A stretch of 64,000 nt of DNA from contig CAZSTZ010000003.1 of assembly GCA_964609515.1 (NCBI GenBank), forward strand, positions 1 through 64,000, read 5' to 3'. The stretch comes from CALKCV01 sp964609515. Its GTDB lineage: Bacteria; Cyanobacteriota; Cyanobacteriia; Cyanobacteriales; Microcoleaceae. The position numbers and the translations under genes are program-made. Positions 32,715-40,569 of the stretch are shown piece after piece. Positions within the stretch are counted from its first letter, which is position 1; each line of letters opens with the position of its first letter. The notes beneath the pieces were generated by a model, which saw nothing but the letters and a program-made list of their open reading frames with translations, searched no databases and was not told the origin of the DNA.

Positions 32715-33685
32715 TGAGTTTGGACAGAAAATTGGTAAAAGTTATAGAGTTATTTGCCGGTGGTGGAGGATTTCGCTTAGGACTGCCTCCAGATGCCGAA
32801 ATTGTTTTGGCAGTGGAGATAGACCCAGAAATCGCCACTGTTTACGCTCGCAATTTTGACCCTCAAAATTTACGGGTCGATGACATTACAAATATTGATT
32901 TTACGCCATACAAAGGAGTCGATTTAATTGTTGGCGGGCCGCCTTGTCAAGACTATTCAGTTGCCAACAACAAAGGAGACCGAACAAGCGATCGCTCTCA
33001 ACTAGGTATGCAAATGTTGAGAGCGATCGAAGAGGCAAATCCCAAAACATTCATCTTAGAAAACGTCCGTAACTTTGGAGCAAGCCAAGTTTGGGCAAAG
33101 TTCCAAAAGCGATGTTTAGCTTTGGGATATAAAGTTGCTTGCGGGGTACTAAAAGCGGCAGATTATGGAGTACCTCAGAGCAGAAAAAGGTTTATTGCGG
33201 TAGGGACTCTTGATAAAAAACCGCCTCAACTCCCATTCCCCACTCACGATAAAGAAGGAGGATTCTTATTTAAGCATTGGGAAGGATGGTGGGACGCGAT
33301 CGCTGACTTAAAGATTCCCAAGCAAGACTTAGCCCCATTTCAGCAAAATGCAATGTCTGGAAACTTGAGGCAGAAGATACTTAAAGGAGCGATCGTGCTA
33401 ATTCCCCGAGTTGGATTCAACCCTAAAGACGGGTTGTTTCATCGAGACAAGTGGGAACCGGCATTTACTGTCAGGGCGTTCGGCCATAAACGGGGACATT
33501 GGGCAAAGTTTAATGTTGTCACATCAGAAGCCTCTTATCTTGCTTCTCCTCGATGCTTGGCAAGATGGCAAACTTTCCCAGATAGTTATGTTTTGCCCGA
33601 TAATTCTTTACTGGCAGGGAAAGCGATCGGTAATGCAATTCCCCCACTGCTGGCAAAAGCTATTTTTGATGCAAATTTCAAGTAA
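32714..33685 (+). CDS. C5-cytosine DNA methyltransferase (323 aa)
   Basis: Adds methyl groups to cytosine C5. Motif I ELFAGGGGFRLGL, motif IV GGPPCQDYS with catalytic C78, motif VI FILENVRNF, motif VIII PQSRKRF, and motif X AIGNAIPP. All are present, so it is probably active. No restriction endonuclease is adjacent, so it is likely a solitary phage methyltransferase protecting against host cleavage. The start is GTG at 32714, overlapping the tRNA end, with TTG 32720 as alternative; there is no ribosome-binding site, so tRNA processing may be linked to expression. Confidence 0.9.
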   Translation: MSLDRKLVKVIELFAGGGGFRLGLPPDAEIVLAVEIDPEIATVYARNFDPQNLRVDDITNIDFTPYKGVDLIVGGPPCQDYSVANNKGDRTSDRSQLGMQMLRAIEEANPKTFILENVRNFGASQVWAKFQKRCLALGYKVACGVLKAADYGVPQSRKRFIAVGTLDKKPPQLPFPTHDKEGGFLFKHWEGWWDAIADLKIPKQDLAPFQQNAMSGNLRQKILKGAIVLIPRVGFNPKDGLFHRDKWEPAFTVRAFGHKRGHWAKFNVVTSEASYLASPRCLARWQTFPDSYVLPDNSLLAGKAIGNAIPPLLAKAIFDANFK

Positions 33686-33716
33686 AACAAAAGCCGCGAT
33701 TACCCAAATCGCGGCT
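33683..33716 (-). terminator. Rho-independent terminator, minus strand
   Basis: AGCCGCGATT (33692-33701) and AATCGCGGCT (33707-33716) pair perfectly. On the minus strand the hairpin is followed by TTTTGTTTT, so it ends minus-strand transcripts 14 bases after the tRNA-like sequence at 33730-33849. It also follows the convergent methyltransferase gene. Confidence 0.85.
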
Positions 33717-33729
33717 ACTGAAGTGTCGA

Positions 33730-33849
33730 TGGAACAGGCCGGACTCGAACCGGCAAACCTCCCGCCCCGAACGAGATGCAGAATTGAACTGCTGGTTTAC
33801 CAACACCTAAAAAAGGTGCGGGCGCTCTGCCATTTTGAGCTACTGTCCC
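33730..33849 (-). tRNA. tRNA-like gene with a 52-nt anticodon loop (insertion or nested tRNA)
   Basis: On the minus strand the outer tRNA is complete. Acceptor is GGGACAG/CTGTTCC (33849-33843 with 33737-33731, one G-U), D arm GCTC/GAGC, T arm GCCGG-TTCGAGT-CCGGC, and discriminator A at 33730. The anticodon stem CCCGC/GCGGG (33822-33818 with 33765-33761) encloses 52 nt instead of 7. Inside are an anticodon-arm-like hairpin GCACC-TTTTTTA-GGTGT (would read UUU, Lys) and a T-arm-like GCAG-TTCAATT-CTGC. It therefore looks like a second tRNA fragment nested in the first, or an unremoved insertion. Amino-acid identity cannot be fixed. A terminator follows. Confidence 0.6.
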
Positions 33850-34340
33850 AAAAGTTGAGAGAGAAGTTGCACGCTCCTCTCTTACCCAGTTACCATTTCC
33901 GGGGCGCATTTATGATTCAGCGCGGCTTGCTGCAGAAGCTCTGGTTTTACCCAAAAGATTATCAGCAAGGTAACTAACCGTTCGACTTGTATTCCCCGGA
34001 GATAGTGCTATTTTTCGGAGCCGTCGCTCGCACGAGGGAAGTCTAGGCGTTTGCATCCCTAAATTTTAACCCTAACCGTTTCTCTGTCTTTTAAACGGCC
34101 TACGAATCTGCTAGGGTAATTGTAAAGCCCGACTTTACTTTCTGAAAAACATACTCATCAATTAAGCTGAAAAGCATATAATTCAAGTCTAGCAAAGTCA
34201 AGCTTTTTTGCCTTTAACCGACGCAACTGACCAAATCACTTGTCAAAGGCCATAGTTTTCTCAATATCAATTTTAATGATAGCAGAGATTATCAAGATTC
34301 GCAACCGGTAAAGTCTTTATCTTTGTCAAAGCCGTGAAGG
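33850..34340 (-). other. Gene-free stretch, probably structured RNA upstream of the tRNA-like gene
   Basis: No plausible ORF occurs on either strand over 491 bases. On the minus strand, nested complementarity is visible: ACCCTA (near 34120) with TAGGGT, and CCGTTT with AAACGG inside it; then AGGGA with TCCCT; then GAGC-GACG-GCTC; and GAGAG with CTCTC nearer the tRNA. The order is 5' structured DNA, tRNA-like sequence, terminator. Large ornate phage RNAs of the GOLLD or ROOL type sit beside tRNAs in the same way, but I cannot show membership. It could also be several decayed tRNAs. Confidence 0.4.
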
Positions 34341-35015
34341 TTAATCTAGATTTATCAAAGTAGTTTCGTTTAACTCGTTAATCAACTCTCGGCATAAATC
34401 ATTTGCCACTAACGTGTGGTTTTTTTGTATGTTTGACAAGATACGCTTTGATAGCCTTTGTGCATAAGGCAAACTCATAACAGAAATTATGCCATAATGC
34501 TCAAAAACTTTGTTAAAAACCTCCACTCGATCGCCCCAGTACAAAAAAGCGCTAACAAAACTTGTTTGCGTTTTCGGATTGCCAGTAGTAGGCTCTATGA
34601 AATGTATTCGGTTTGTCCAAATACATTGAGCATTTGCTTTTTTCGCGTGAGGAGCGGTACGTTCTGTTCCGAGGCAACCAACAGGAACAAGGGCGATCGC
34701 TTCTTTGATGTTGCCAACTTCTAGTTGCCGATTAATTTCCTCTATCCACCCAGAGGGATCGCTATACGGCGGATTAATAAAGGCATTTTTTTCCCAATGA
34801 TGCAGCAATCCATTCTTTTTGGGCGTGTAAAATTTTATTGCATTAGTGGGATTGTCCTCCGCCGTACATGGGTCTGTGTGAATTTGTCCTTCAAATACTT
34901 CCCGCACCAATGTCAAAATATGCTCTGGTGTTTGCCAGCAGTCTTTAACTGTTACTGGTGTTGGCTTAACCTCGTATTCAAGGCCGTCAATTGTTAACTG
35001 AATATGTTCCGTCAT
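34341..35015 (-). CDS. Phage Dam-type N6-adenine DNA methyltransferase (224 aa)
   Basis: Matches the phage DNA N-6-adenine methyltransferase family. W27-Q-T-P opens the fold, DPC (48-50) and KFYTPKKNGL (61-70) follow, then the catalytic NPPYS (81-85). A VPVGCLGTERT segment and an IHFIEP segment complete the domain. The ~40-residue C-terminal tail is helical. Probably modifies phage DNA against host restriction; target unknown. It begins one base after the upstream zinc-finger gene on the minus strand. Confidence 0.88.
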   Translation of the reverse strand: MTEHIQLTIDGLEYEVKPTPVTVKDCWQTPEHILTLVREVFEGQIHTDPCTAEDNPTNAIKFYTPKKNGLLHHWEKNAFINPPYSDPSGWIEEINRQLEVGNIKEAIALVPVGCLGTERTAPHAKKANAQCIWTNRIHFIEPTTGNPKTQTSFVSAFLYWGDRVEVFNKVFEHYGIISVMSLPYAQRLSKRILSNIQKNHTLVANDLCRELINELNETTLINLD

Positions 35016-35016
35016 T

Positions 35017-36009
35017 TCACCTCGTTAATTTTTGAGCGCAAGTAGGACCATAACCTAATTGCTTGCTAATTTTGCTTTTTAACCAGCCGCCACAAAAAAA
35101 GCATCTCTCTTTATTTTGATAATACCAGACTTTCACCTTATCCGTGCCCCAGTCTTGAAACAATTCGTACAAACGGATTATTTCTGACAAAGTGCGATCG
35201 CACTGTCTCTCTATTTCTGGAATTGCCAACTCCCGACCAAGCCACTTGTTTTTAAACAGAATTATTGCAGTATGAGTTGTGGCAGGTGATTTAGATTTTT
35301 CATTTTGCAGACAAGTTATTTTTATATTTCCCTCTTTCCTCTCAAACCAATAAAAGTAGCCATCATATTGCAGTTTTATTTCTGGATATCCGCCATGTTT
35401 GAAATGTGGCGGATATAGCATTTTTTCTATTTCTGACAATAATTGAGAAGAAATGCGCTTTTGATATTCATCTTTGAGACCGCTATAAAAGTTGGTGAGG
35501 TCTTCCATGGCCAAACGGTGCGCCCAATACAATTGCTTTTCTGAAAGCGTGTACCCATCTGCTACCGCGTCCCAAAGACTTTCTCCAAATTTCCCGTCTA
35601 AATAACGAGTATAGTTTGCTGCTTCCTCATCACTTAGCAAAGTTACAATTTCTGGTTGGTCATAGTTCTCGATTTTTAGCGATCGCTTTTCTCCCCTACT
35701 CCTAATTAAGTAAAAATGCAGCAGAAACAAGTAGTAGTTTTTGGGATTAATATCGGGAAATAGTTTGAGGGCGACCGCTACTTCTTTTAGATATGTCTTA
35801 TCTTCCAGTCTAAATATTTCAGCGATCGCCTCCTCATCCATCAGTGGAGTATTAACTTCAATACCGCAATAGGTAATAGTCCGAGTTTTTGCTCTAAGCC
35901 ACATCCGACGTCGCCCTTCCTCACCGCCCAAGACAGCAGAACCAGGTAAAGGGCCTGGCTTATTGCCACCTAATACTGCATCGTACTTTCTGGGTTGTTT
36001 CTGTGTCAT
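35017..36009 (-). CDS. 'YDAVLGG' cyanobacterial element protein with C-terminal zinc finger (330 aa)
   Basis: N-terminus KYDAVLGGNKPGPLPGSAVL is a signature I know from cyanobacterial plasmid and phage proteins of unknown role. The middle is helical and uncharacterised. The C-terminus holds C303, C306 and C324 (CFFCGGWLK...GYGPTC), a DUF6011-like treble-clef pattern. Nucleic-acid binding is plausible. Operon with the adenine methyltransferase (1-base gap). Confidence 0.7.
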   Translation of the reverse strand: MTQKQPRKYDAVLGGNKPGPLPGSAVLGGEEGRRRMWLRAKTRTITYCGIEVNTPLMDEEAIAEIFRLEDKTYLKEVAVALKLFPDINPKNYYLFLLHFYLIRSRGEKRSLKIENYDQPEIVTLLSDEEAANYTRYLDGKFGESLWDAVADGYTLSEKQLYWAHRLAMEDLTNFYSGLKDEYQKRISSQLLSEIEKMLYPPHFKHGGYPEIKLQYDGYFYWFERKEGNIKITCLQNEKSKSPATTHTAIILFKNKWLGRELAIPEIERQCDRTLSEIIRLYELFQDWGTDKVKVWYYQNKERCFFCGGWLKSKISKQLGYGPTCAQKLTR

Positions 36010-36123
36010 TGCTGAAAAACTTGTAAGTTTGGTTTTAAACTCGATGAGGTTAATACTGAGAAAGTTAAAGAATCGTTGCTTCGAGCCTCGCTAGTAATAG
36101 AATGCTTGGGACCGATGCACCGG

Positions 36124-36390
36124 TTAGCTTTGCTTTGACTTTTCTTGCCTCTTTGTCTCTTGGGGTGAGCGATCGTTGCGTTGGTCTTCCCCGTCGTCGT
36201 CCGGTTCGTAGTTCCTGACGGTTCGATTGAGTGGGTACATTTTTGGAGCTACGGATCCTAAAAAATACTCAATTGCAAACGCTCCAAGGTTTGAAGTAGT
36301 TCGACCTTGCTCTCTTGCTAAAGATTCAAGGGTGACATAAACCTCGTTGGGTAAGGAAATATAGACTTTTTTTGTTTCCAGATTAGCCAT
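36124..36390 (-). CDS. Ribbon-helix-helix (CopG-like) protein (88 aa)
   Basis: Residues 7-45 (KKVYISLPNEVYVTLESLAR, then GRTTSNLGAFAIEYFL) give the beta strand plus two helices of CopG/Arc regulators. The C-terminal tail is polar and charged. Likely a DNA-binding regulator or partition/copy-control protein. The minus-strand gene starts just left of the 10-bp repeat array at 36469-36506, a candidate target. Confidence 0.7.
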   Translation of the reverse strand: MANLETKKVYISLPNEVYVTLESLAREQGRTTSNLGAFAIEYFLGSVAPKMYPLNRTVRNYEPDDDGEDQRNDRSPQETKRQEKSKQS

Positions 36391-36723
36391 TTTGCATCTT
36401 TATTTTAATAGCTGCCAATACTATCCCATTCTACCTCTGAATAGCCAGGGATAATGGAGCATCGAATATTAAGAATTGTTAAGACTTGTTAAGACTTTTG
36501 TTTAAGGGTTGCAAGAACAATCCCTTGCGGTTAAGCTAAGGATTAGCCGTTAATTGGACGTGGATAGTTTTAGATTAACCATCGTCTAACCGGCAAACGT
36601 CCGCACAAAACCTGTCCCCCAACTGTCTCCAACAACCCCTAGAACCCCTTGGTATAGGCGCGTATCTCGGAGGGTGACGAGACAAGACAGCAGCGGGCTA
36701 ACAACGTCCCCTATAGACCGCCT
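36391..36723. promoter_or_regulatory. Gene-free intergenic region with 10-bp direct repeats
   Basis: TTAAG occurs at 36469, 36479 and 36489 in tandem units TTAAGAATTG, TTAAGACTTG, TTAAGACTTT, with a fourth TTTAAG after 13 bp. Spacing of one helical turn suits cooperative binding, for example by the RHH protein to the left or the HTH protein to the right. The rest of the gap shows nothing recognisable; the minus-strand frame across 36586-36915 looks like a shadow. Confidence 0.5.
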
Positions 36724-36891
36724 ATGCACAATCCTTTTTATATCGACAAACGGGAAGCGGCCCGAGAGTTGGGCCGTTCTCCCCAAACAATTTATAACTG
36801 GCAAAACCTGGCCATCGAAACCCTGGACGATTTCGCCAAAGCGGTAATCTATCAGGCCCAACATCATAAAGGAAAATTCAACGCCTACTAA
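36724..36891 (+). CDS. Small MerR-like HTH protein (55 aa)
   Basis: A 56-codon frame: YIDKREAARELGRSPQTIYN is a DNA-binding helix-turn-helix of the MerR/excisionase type (EAARELGRSPQTIYNWQN), followed by a short helical tail. Small single-domain proteins of this kind act as excisionases or plasmid copy regulators. Downstream is a possible second small frame. No clear ribosome-binding site. Confidence 0.6.
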   Translation: MHNPFYIDKREAARELGRSPQTIYNWQNLAIETLDDFAKAVIYQAQHHKGKFNAY

Positions 36892-36989
36892 ATGCAAACT
36901 CAAGCCAAACCTCAAACCTTTTTCTTAGAGAAACAGACTCTTTAGCTAAAGCAATTACTAGGGGCATTGTTGCCTCTGAGGGTTACTTT

Positions 36990-37187
36990 TTGTCCGCTAA
37001 AAAATACCTTTTGGACAAAGACGAGTTAACCTTTGACGATGCCCTAACCGTTTTAATCACTCTCCAGTACAGCCATTATCGCGGCTGTCTCCATCGTCAA
37101 TTAACAGATGTCGCGGTTCGTCGGTTACGGAAAGCGATCGATATGCTGACCGACCCGATGCTTGACAAGTACCTGTTACCGGTCTAG
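36990..37187 (+). CDS. Small hypothetical protein (65 aa)
   Basis: TTG start with GAGGG about eight bases upstream. The frame is open further upstream, overlapping the previous gene and reading ETDSLAKAITRGIVASEGYF without an ATG or GTG, so an upstream part may have been cut off by mutation. Helical product (DDALTVLITLQYSHYRG, VAVRRLRKAIDML). Unrecognised. Confidence 0.45.
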   Translation: MSAKKYLLDKDELTFDDALTVLITLQYSHYRGCLHRQLTDVAVRRLRKAIDMLTDPMLDKYLLPV

Positions 37188-37539
37188 CAGTTAACCGCTT
37201 GTCAGCACCAAAAAAAAAGGCCAGAGATGATGTCTTTGGCCCTTTAATATTTGCTATTTCAGGTAAGGAAAATAAAAAAAACCGAATCCTACTCTAACGA
37301 TACCATCCGTCAATTATTAATCGACCTAGAGAAAATGCAGCACTATCTCTTGATGGTTAAAGCTGCCGCTTTGGCGTTTGGCGGGTACTTTAACAAATAC
37401 TGGATTCTTTAGAAATATTAGCTAAAGCTAGATTGCATAGATATTATGCCAGTACCTCAACCAGCTAATTAATTCTCGTTTCACTGCCCGCGTCCAAGGC
37501 ATCATATCGGCGGTCAAATGTTCAACTAATAAGATAGAT
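37188..37539. other. Gene-poor gap with a hairpin and a possible gene remnant
   Basis: AAAGGCCA (about 37214-37224) faces TTGGCCCTTT (37235-37245), a likely weak terminator of the preceding gene. At about 37285-37412 a plus-strand frame without a proper start ends at TAG 37410; its last 25 codons begin MQHYLLMVKAAALAFGGYF. It could be a remnant of a small gene. Nothing else is recognised. Confidence 0.4.
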
Positions 37540-38622
37540 ATGAGTGCATTTATTACGGAAAAAGCAGAAAAAGTGGCGATCGCTAAAACTATCGCAAACC
37601 AATTCAAGAACGAACTAGGTTTTGTAAATAGAGCAGCGTTAGAAGTGGCAAGCGAACGCAACGAATTAATCGTTAACAATTTAGGCTTTGTCCATTTTCA
37701 CCACAGAAAAGACGGACAAACTACTATTTACGAACTGGCAGTTGATAAGAAATGTCACGGTCAAGGTTGGGGAAGACTATTGTTTTTTAAAGTGTTGTGC
37801 GCCGCAATAGAAAAAGGTCAATCATCTATTTTTTTGAAATGCCCTACGGATAATTCAAGCAACAGTTTTTATTCAAAACTAAGTTTTATTTTAGAAAAAG
37901 TAATTCCTGGAAAAAAGCGATCTTTAAATTGTTGGAGATACAAAATACAAACTCCGCTACTTTTTTACTGTGGTGATGGAGGTAGAAATAAGTACGGCAA
38001 AATTGCGTTGCGGCAAAATTGGCAGGTAGGTTATAAATCCGACGAATCCAAAGTTCGTTCTCATAAAGTCTCGATGTTGGACAATAATTTTAAAGATTAT
38101 AACCATCAACAGCATCTTGAAGAAATAAAGTTTCACAAACCATTAATCGCAACAGCTTTAGATGTAACAAAAACTGTTGATTTGTCGGTAGTTTTAAATC
38201 AAGCTCAAGAAATTTCAAATTATTGCGGCAGAGTGATTCTTATTCCTAAGTGCATTTTTGAACTACCAACCAACTTTAGCTATTGGTTGGGATATTCAAT
38301 TCCTACATCCTATGGAGGAACGTTGGTCCCTGTATCGTTTTTTAACAAACCAACACACCTGTTAGGGGGAAGTCCTCAAGACCAAATTTTTTATGCGAGC
38401 AAACTTAAAAATGTAGTTTCTTTGGATGGAAATAGGGCAATGCAATTATCAAAATATGGGAAAAGCATTTATCCGGGAACTACAAGGTCTGGGAAAAAGA
38501 TAGTTGAAGGATGCTATCCATCTTTTGAACTTTCACTAATAAAACAGCGAGAATTTTGGAATAATCAAAAGCTAGTTAAATGGCATTGGCTTGACGAACC
38601 TTTATTTCAAAGTTTATTATAG
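37540..38622 (+). CDS. GNAT acetyltransferase domain fused to an unknown phage domain (360 aa)
   Basis: Residues about 40-130 carry a GNAT fold: YELAVDKKCHGQGWGRLLFF (64-83) is the acetyl-CoA binding motif A with Q/G-x-G-x-G/A character. Residues about 195-330 form a second domain (FHKPLIATALDVTKT, RVILIPKC, THLLGGSPQDQIFYASKL, VVSLDGNRAMQLSKYGKSIY) whose LLGGSP and DGN motifs I have seen in phage proteins of unknown role. The pairing suggests modification of a protein, nucleotide or base. The target is unknown. Confidence 0.65.
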   Translation: MSAFITEKAEKVAIAKTIANQFKNELGFVNRAALEVASERNELIVNNLGFVHFHHRKDGQTTIYELAVDKKCHGQGWGRLLFFKVLCAAIEKGQSSIFLKCPTDNSSNSFYSKLSFILEKVIPGKKRSLNCWRYKIQTPLLFYCGDGGRNKYGKIALRQNWQVGYKSDESKVRSHKVSMLDNNFKDYNHQQHLEEIKFHKPLIATALDVTKTVDLSVVLNQAQEISNYCGRVILIPKCIFELPTNFSYWLGYSIPTSYGGTLVPVSFFNKPTHLLGGSPQDQIFYASKLKNVVSLDGNRAMQLSKYGKSIYPGTTRSGKKIVEGCYPSFELSLIKQREFWNNQKLVKWHWLDEPLFQSLL

Positions 38623-38680
38623 AAACACTTTTGCCAGCTAATCTCCATTCTTCACTTTCTCTAATGCCTAAAACAATAGC

Positions 38681-38728
38681 GAGATGGCCAGATTAAGTTT
38701 GGTAACGCGGCTGGCCATCTCTTTTTTT
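38681..38728 (+). terminator. Rho-independent terminator
   Basis: GAGATGGCCAG (38681-38691) and CTGGCCATCTC (38711-38721) pair perfectly, followed by a run of T. It ends the GNAT gene transcript. Of the gap 38623-39109, the rest holds an inverted repeat at 38838-38872 and no convincing gene. Confidence 0.9.
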
Positions 38729-38837
38729 AAAAGCTGGACATTTATATTTAAGTCCAACTTGCAAATGTCCACTTTTACTAAAAATGTAAAAAATGCAATT
38801 GGCCGGGCCAAAATTAGCGTTTAAGAACTAAAACCTA

Positions 38838-38872
38838 TTTACTTACAAGGGTTATAGCCCTTCAAAGGTAAA
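38838..38872. promoter_or_regulatory. Imperfect inverted repeat around TTATAG
   Basis: TTTACTTACAAGGG (38838-38851) and CCCTTCAAAGGTAAA (38858-38872) are complementary except for two mismatches and one extra base, around a 6-bp centre. Length and centre would suit an operator or a tyrosine-recombinase core site; no recombinase is encoded in the window. It is upstream of the 39110 gene. Confidence 0.4.
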
Positions 38873-39109
38873 ATCATTTGATAAATAAAAATTTGTTTTT
38901 AAGCGCTATCGTGATAAAAAGAAAGGTAGTAGTTGCTTTTTTAATTAACTACTATCAGGGCCTACAAAAGCTAACCCCAAAAAATATGCACTTAGCCCCA
39001 TTGCAGTCGCAAAGGCCGCACAATTTTGATTTGCTGGTAGTGCCCAGTAATGTCCAGAATGTAGATAAGCGAACACTAAAATTTGTCCGCATACCTCCGA
39101 GGAAACACA

Positions 39110-39565
39110 GTGTCAGACTGTAACAACAGCGCAAAAATCTGGGTAGCGATCGCTTACGGCGACACCTTAGCCCAAGCATCTGCAAACTACCTAAATATCT
39201 TTGCTGCGGAGCATTATCCGTGGCACAGATGCCAAACCGACACCGGGAGCGTATTTACTCCTGGATGGCAATTTTCGGTTAGCGGGGCATTCATGCCTCA
39301 AGATGCGGAGTTCGATCCAAAGCGCGAACTCCAGCAGATAAGACAGCTAACCCAAAATTTTTATACAGGAAGGTTAGTCCCACTTCCAGATTTACATAAA
39401 TCTGCCATGACAATTGTCGATAAACAGTTGCAGGCAATTTACAAAGACGAGAATTTGTGGAGACTATCTTCTCCTATGTCGGAACCGGAAAAAAGGCAAT
39501 GGCACGATCGCTTTTTATGGAACGAGCGATCGACTGTGATACGAGAAGAAATGAAAATTGGCTAG
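39110..39565 (+). CDS. Hypothetical protein (151 aa)
   Basis: GTG 39110 is preceded by GAGGA at eight bases and is preferred to the frame start at 39083. Sequence is mixed (KIWVAIAYGDTLAQASANYL, HYPWHRCQTDTGS) with a helical C-terminus. Not recognised. First gene of a group leading to the DUF5895-like protein and the replication protein, so a replication accessory is possible. Confidence 0.55.
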   Translation: MSDCNNSAKIWVAIAYGDTLAQASANYLNIFAAEHYPWHRCQTDTGSVFTPGWQFSVSGAFMPQDAEFDPKRELQQIRQLTQNFYTGRLVPLPDLHKSAMTIVDKQLQAIYKDENLWRLSSPMSEPEKRQWHDRFLWNERSTVIREEMKIG

Positions 39566-39646
39566 ATATTTTTGAACTGACGGTGTTTGCCTTAACTCCA
39601 AACAAAAACGAAAAGCAAAGCAAAACAAAACAAAACTAAATCAACA

Positions 39647-40345
39647 ATGGTTAAAACAATGGTTAAAACAAGCGAAAAACCGACAATATCTGTATTTGGT
39701 GCCAAACCCAAAGAAGCTATTTTAGTTCCAGAAATTCCCATCGTCGTTCGCAACAATTGTCAATCGGGGCAATGGACGATAGGAGACACTGATTACGGTT
39801 CCAAATGTTCCATGACAGTCCTCAAATTTAGTAAGTTTTTTGGCAACATGGGGCAGACTTCTAATACCTTATGGGGACAATTGTGGTTTGTGGCCGAATC
39901 CGGCGAATTACCCCAAGGAGTTGTTATGGCAACATATATAAAATCTCGTTCTTTAGGAGATTTTAATCGTTTAGTTGCCTCAGTTCAATCGCGGGGAGTG
40001 GAGCCGGCGGTAGGGATTTTTATACCCGAATTTGTAAAGCACTCCGGCCAGAAACCAGACGAAAATGGGGTAGTAAAACCCATCAATTATTACAGCTTAA
40101 AATGGCAGTGGAAAGAGCGAACTGATTGGTCGGCGATCGAGCAAGCGGCAGTAGTTTTAGATGACGAAACCAATCAATCGCGCATCATAGATTTAGAAGG
40201 AACTCGGCAAATGGTTTGCTTAGATAATTTGCCGCCATCGGAAATTGCTAGCTTGATGGGCGCTCATAACGATAACGATTTAGAGGTTCCAAGTTTAAAT
40301 CCTAGCGAAAATGCTGTTTTACCTTCCACTGATCCTGACTTTTAA
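39647..40345 (+). CDS. DUF5895-like protein, possible ssDNA-binding protein (232 aa)
   Basis: The start region contains a 12-bp direct repeat giving MVKTMVKT, so ATG 39647 or ATG 39659. Residues about 35-115 (CQSGQWTIGDTDYGSKCSMT, FFGNMGQTSNTLWGQLWFVA, VVMATYIKSRSLGDFNRLV) match a cyanobacterial mobile-element family I know as DUF5895. The protein ends in a disordered acidic tail with STDPDF, reminiscent of the acidic, Phe-terminated tip of bacterial SSB. Its place 225 bases before the primase-helicase supports a role in replication. Function inferred. Confidence 0.6.
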   Translation: MVKTMVKTSEKPTISVFGAKPKEAILVPEIPIVVRNNCQSGQWTIGDTDYGSKCSMTVLKFSKFFGNMGQTSNTLWGQLWFVAESGELPQGVVMATYIKSRSLGDFNRLVASVQSRGVEPAVGIFIPEFVKHSGQKPDENGVVKPINYYSLKWQWKERTDWSAIEQAAVVLDDETNQSRIIDLEGTRQMVCLDNLPPSEIASLMGAHNDNDLEVPSLNPSENAVLPSTDPDF

Positions 40346-40356
40346 ACTCGAATAGT

Positions 40357-40392
40357 AGCGATCGCCTTTAATTCAAGAGCGATCGCTCTTTT
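40357..40392 (+). terminator. Terminator with HIP1 stem
   Basis: AGCGATCGC (40357-40365) pairs with GCGATCGCT (40379-40387), followed by CTTTTT. Same construction as at 17967-18015. Confidence 0.75.
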
Positions 40393-40492
40393 TAACCCTG
40401 GTAACAGCCTGGTTTAGTTTAACAGTTAAATCTGTTTGAATAGATTGGAATCTTCGTCGTTTTAACACGGAGAGGATGTCAATTAGCAAAAA

Positions 40493-40518
40493 AAAGGGGG
40501 GATATTTATCCCCCCTTT
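40493..40518. terminator. Short palindromic terminator upstream of the replication gene
   Basis: AAAGGGGGGAT (40493-40503) and ATCCCCCCTTT (40508-40518) form an 11-bp stem with a 4-nt loop. A- and T-rich flanks would allow action on both strands. It lies 52 bases before the start of the primase-helicase, so it may insulate or attenuate that gene. Confidence 0.75.
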
Positions 40519-40569
40519 AAAAATATTAATCAATCATTAATTCTGAAACAGCAAACAATTGATTCTATT

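Noticed and set aside
34050..34120. CCCTAA-like triplets resembling telomeric repeats
   Set aside because: Only two irregular copies; they are explained by the complementary ACCCTA/TAGGGT arms of the structured region.
33850..34140. Possible group I intron, tmRNA or RNase P RNA on the minus strand
   Set aside because: Short look-alikes (CAGAGAAAC, AAGTCGGGCT, GCAAACGCCTAG) are present, but the conserved cores and the required order are not.
36469..36506. Cyanobacterial Pho box (SphR site)
   Set aside because: Units resemble CTTAAC repeats on the minus strand but the period is 10 bp rather than the 11 bp of known Pho boxes.
36586..36915. 109-codon minus-strand frame
   Set aside because: It overlaps the plus-strand HTH gene at 36724, which has a recognisable motif; the minus product shows none and has no ribosome-binding site.
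38878..39123. 81-codon plus-strand frame with TTG start
   Set aside because: No ribosome-binding site, unusual composition, and it overlaps the well-supported GTG start at 39110.
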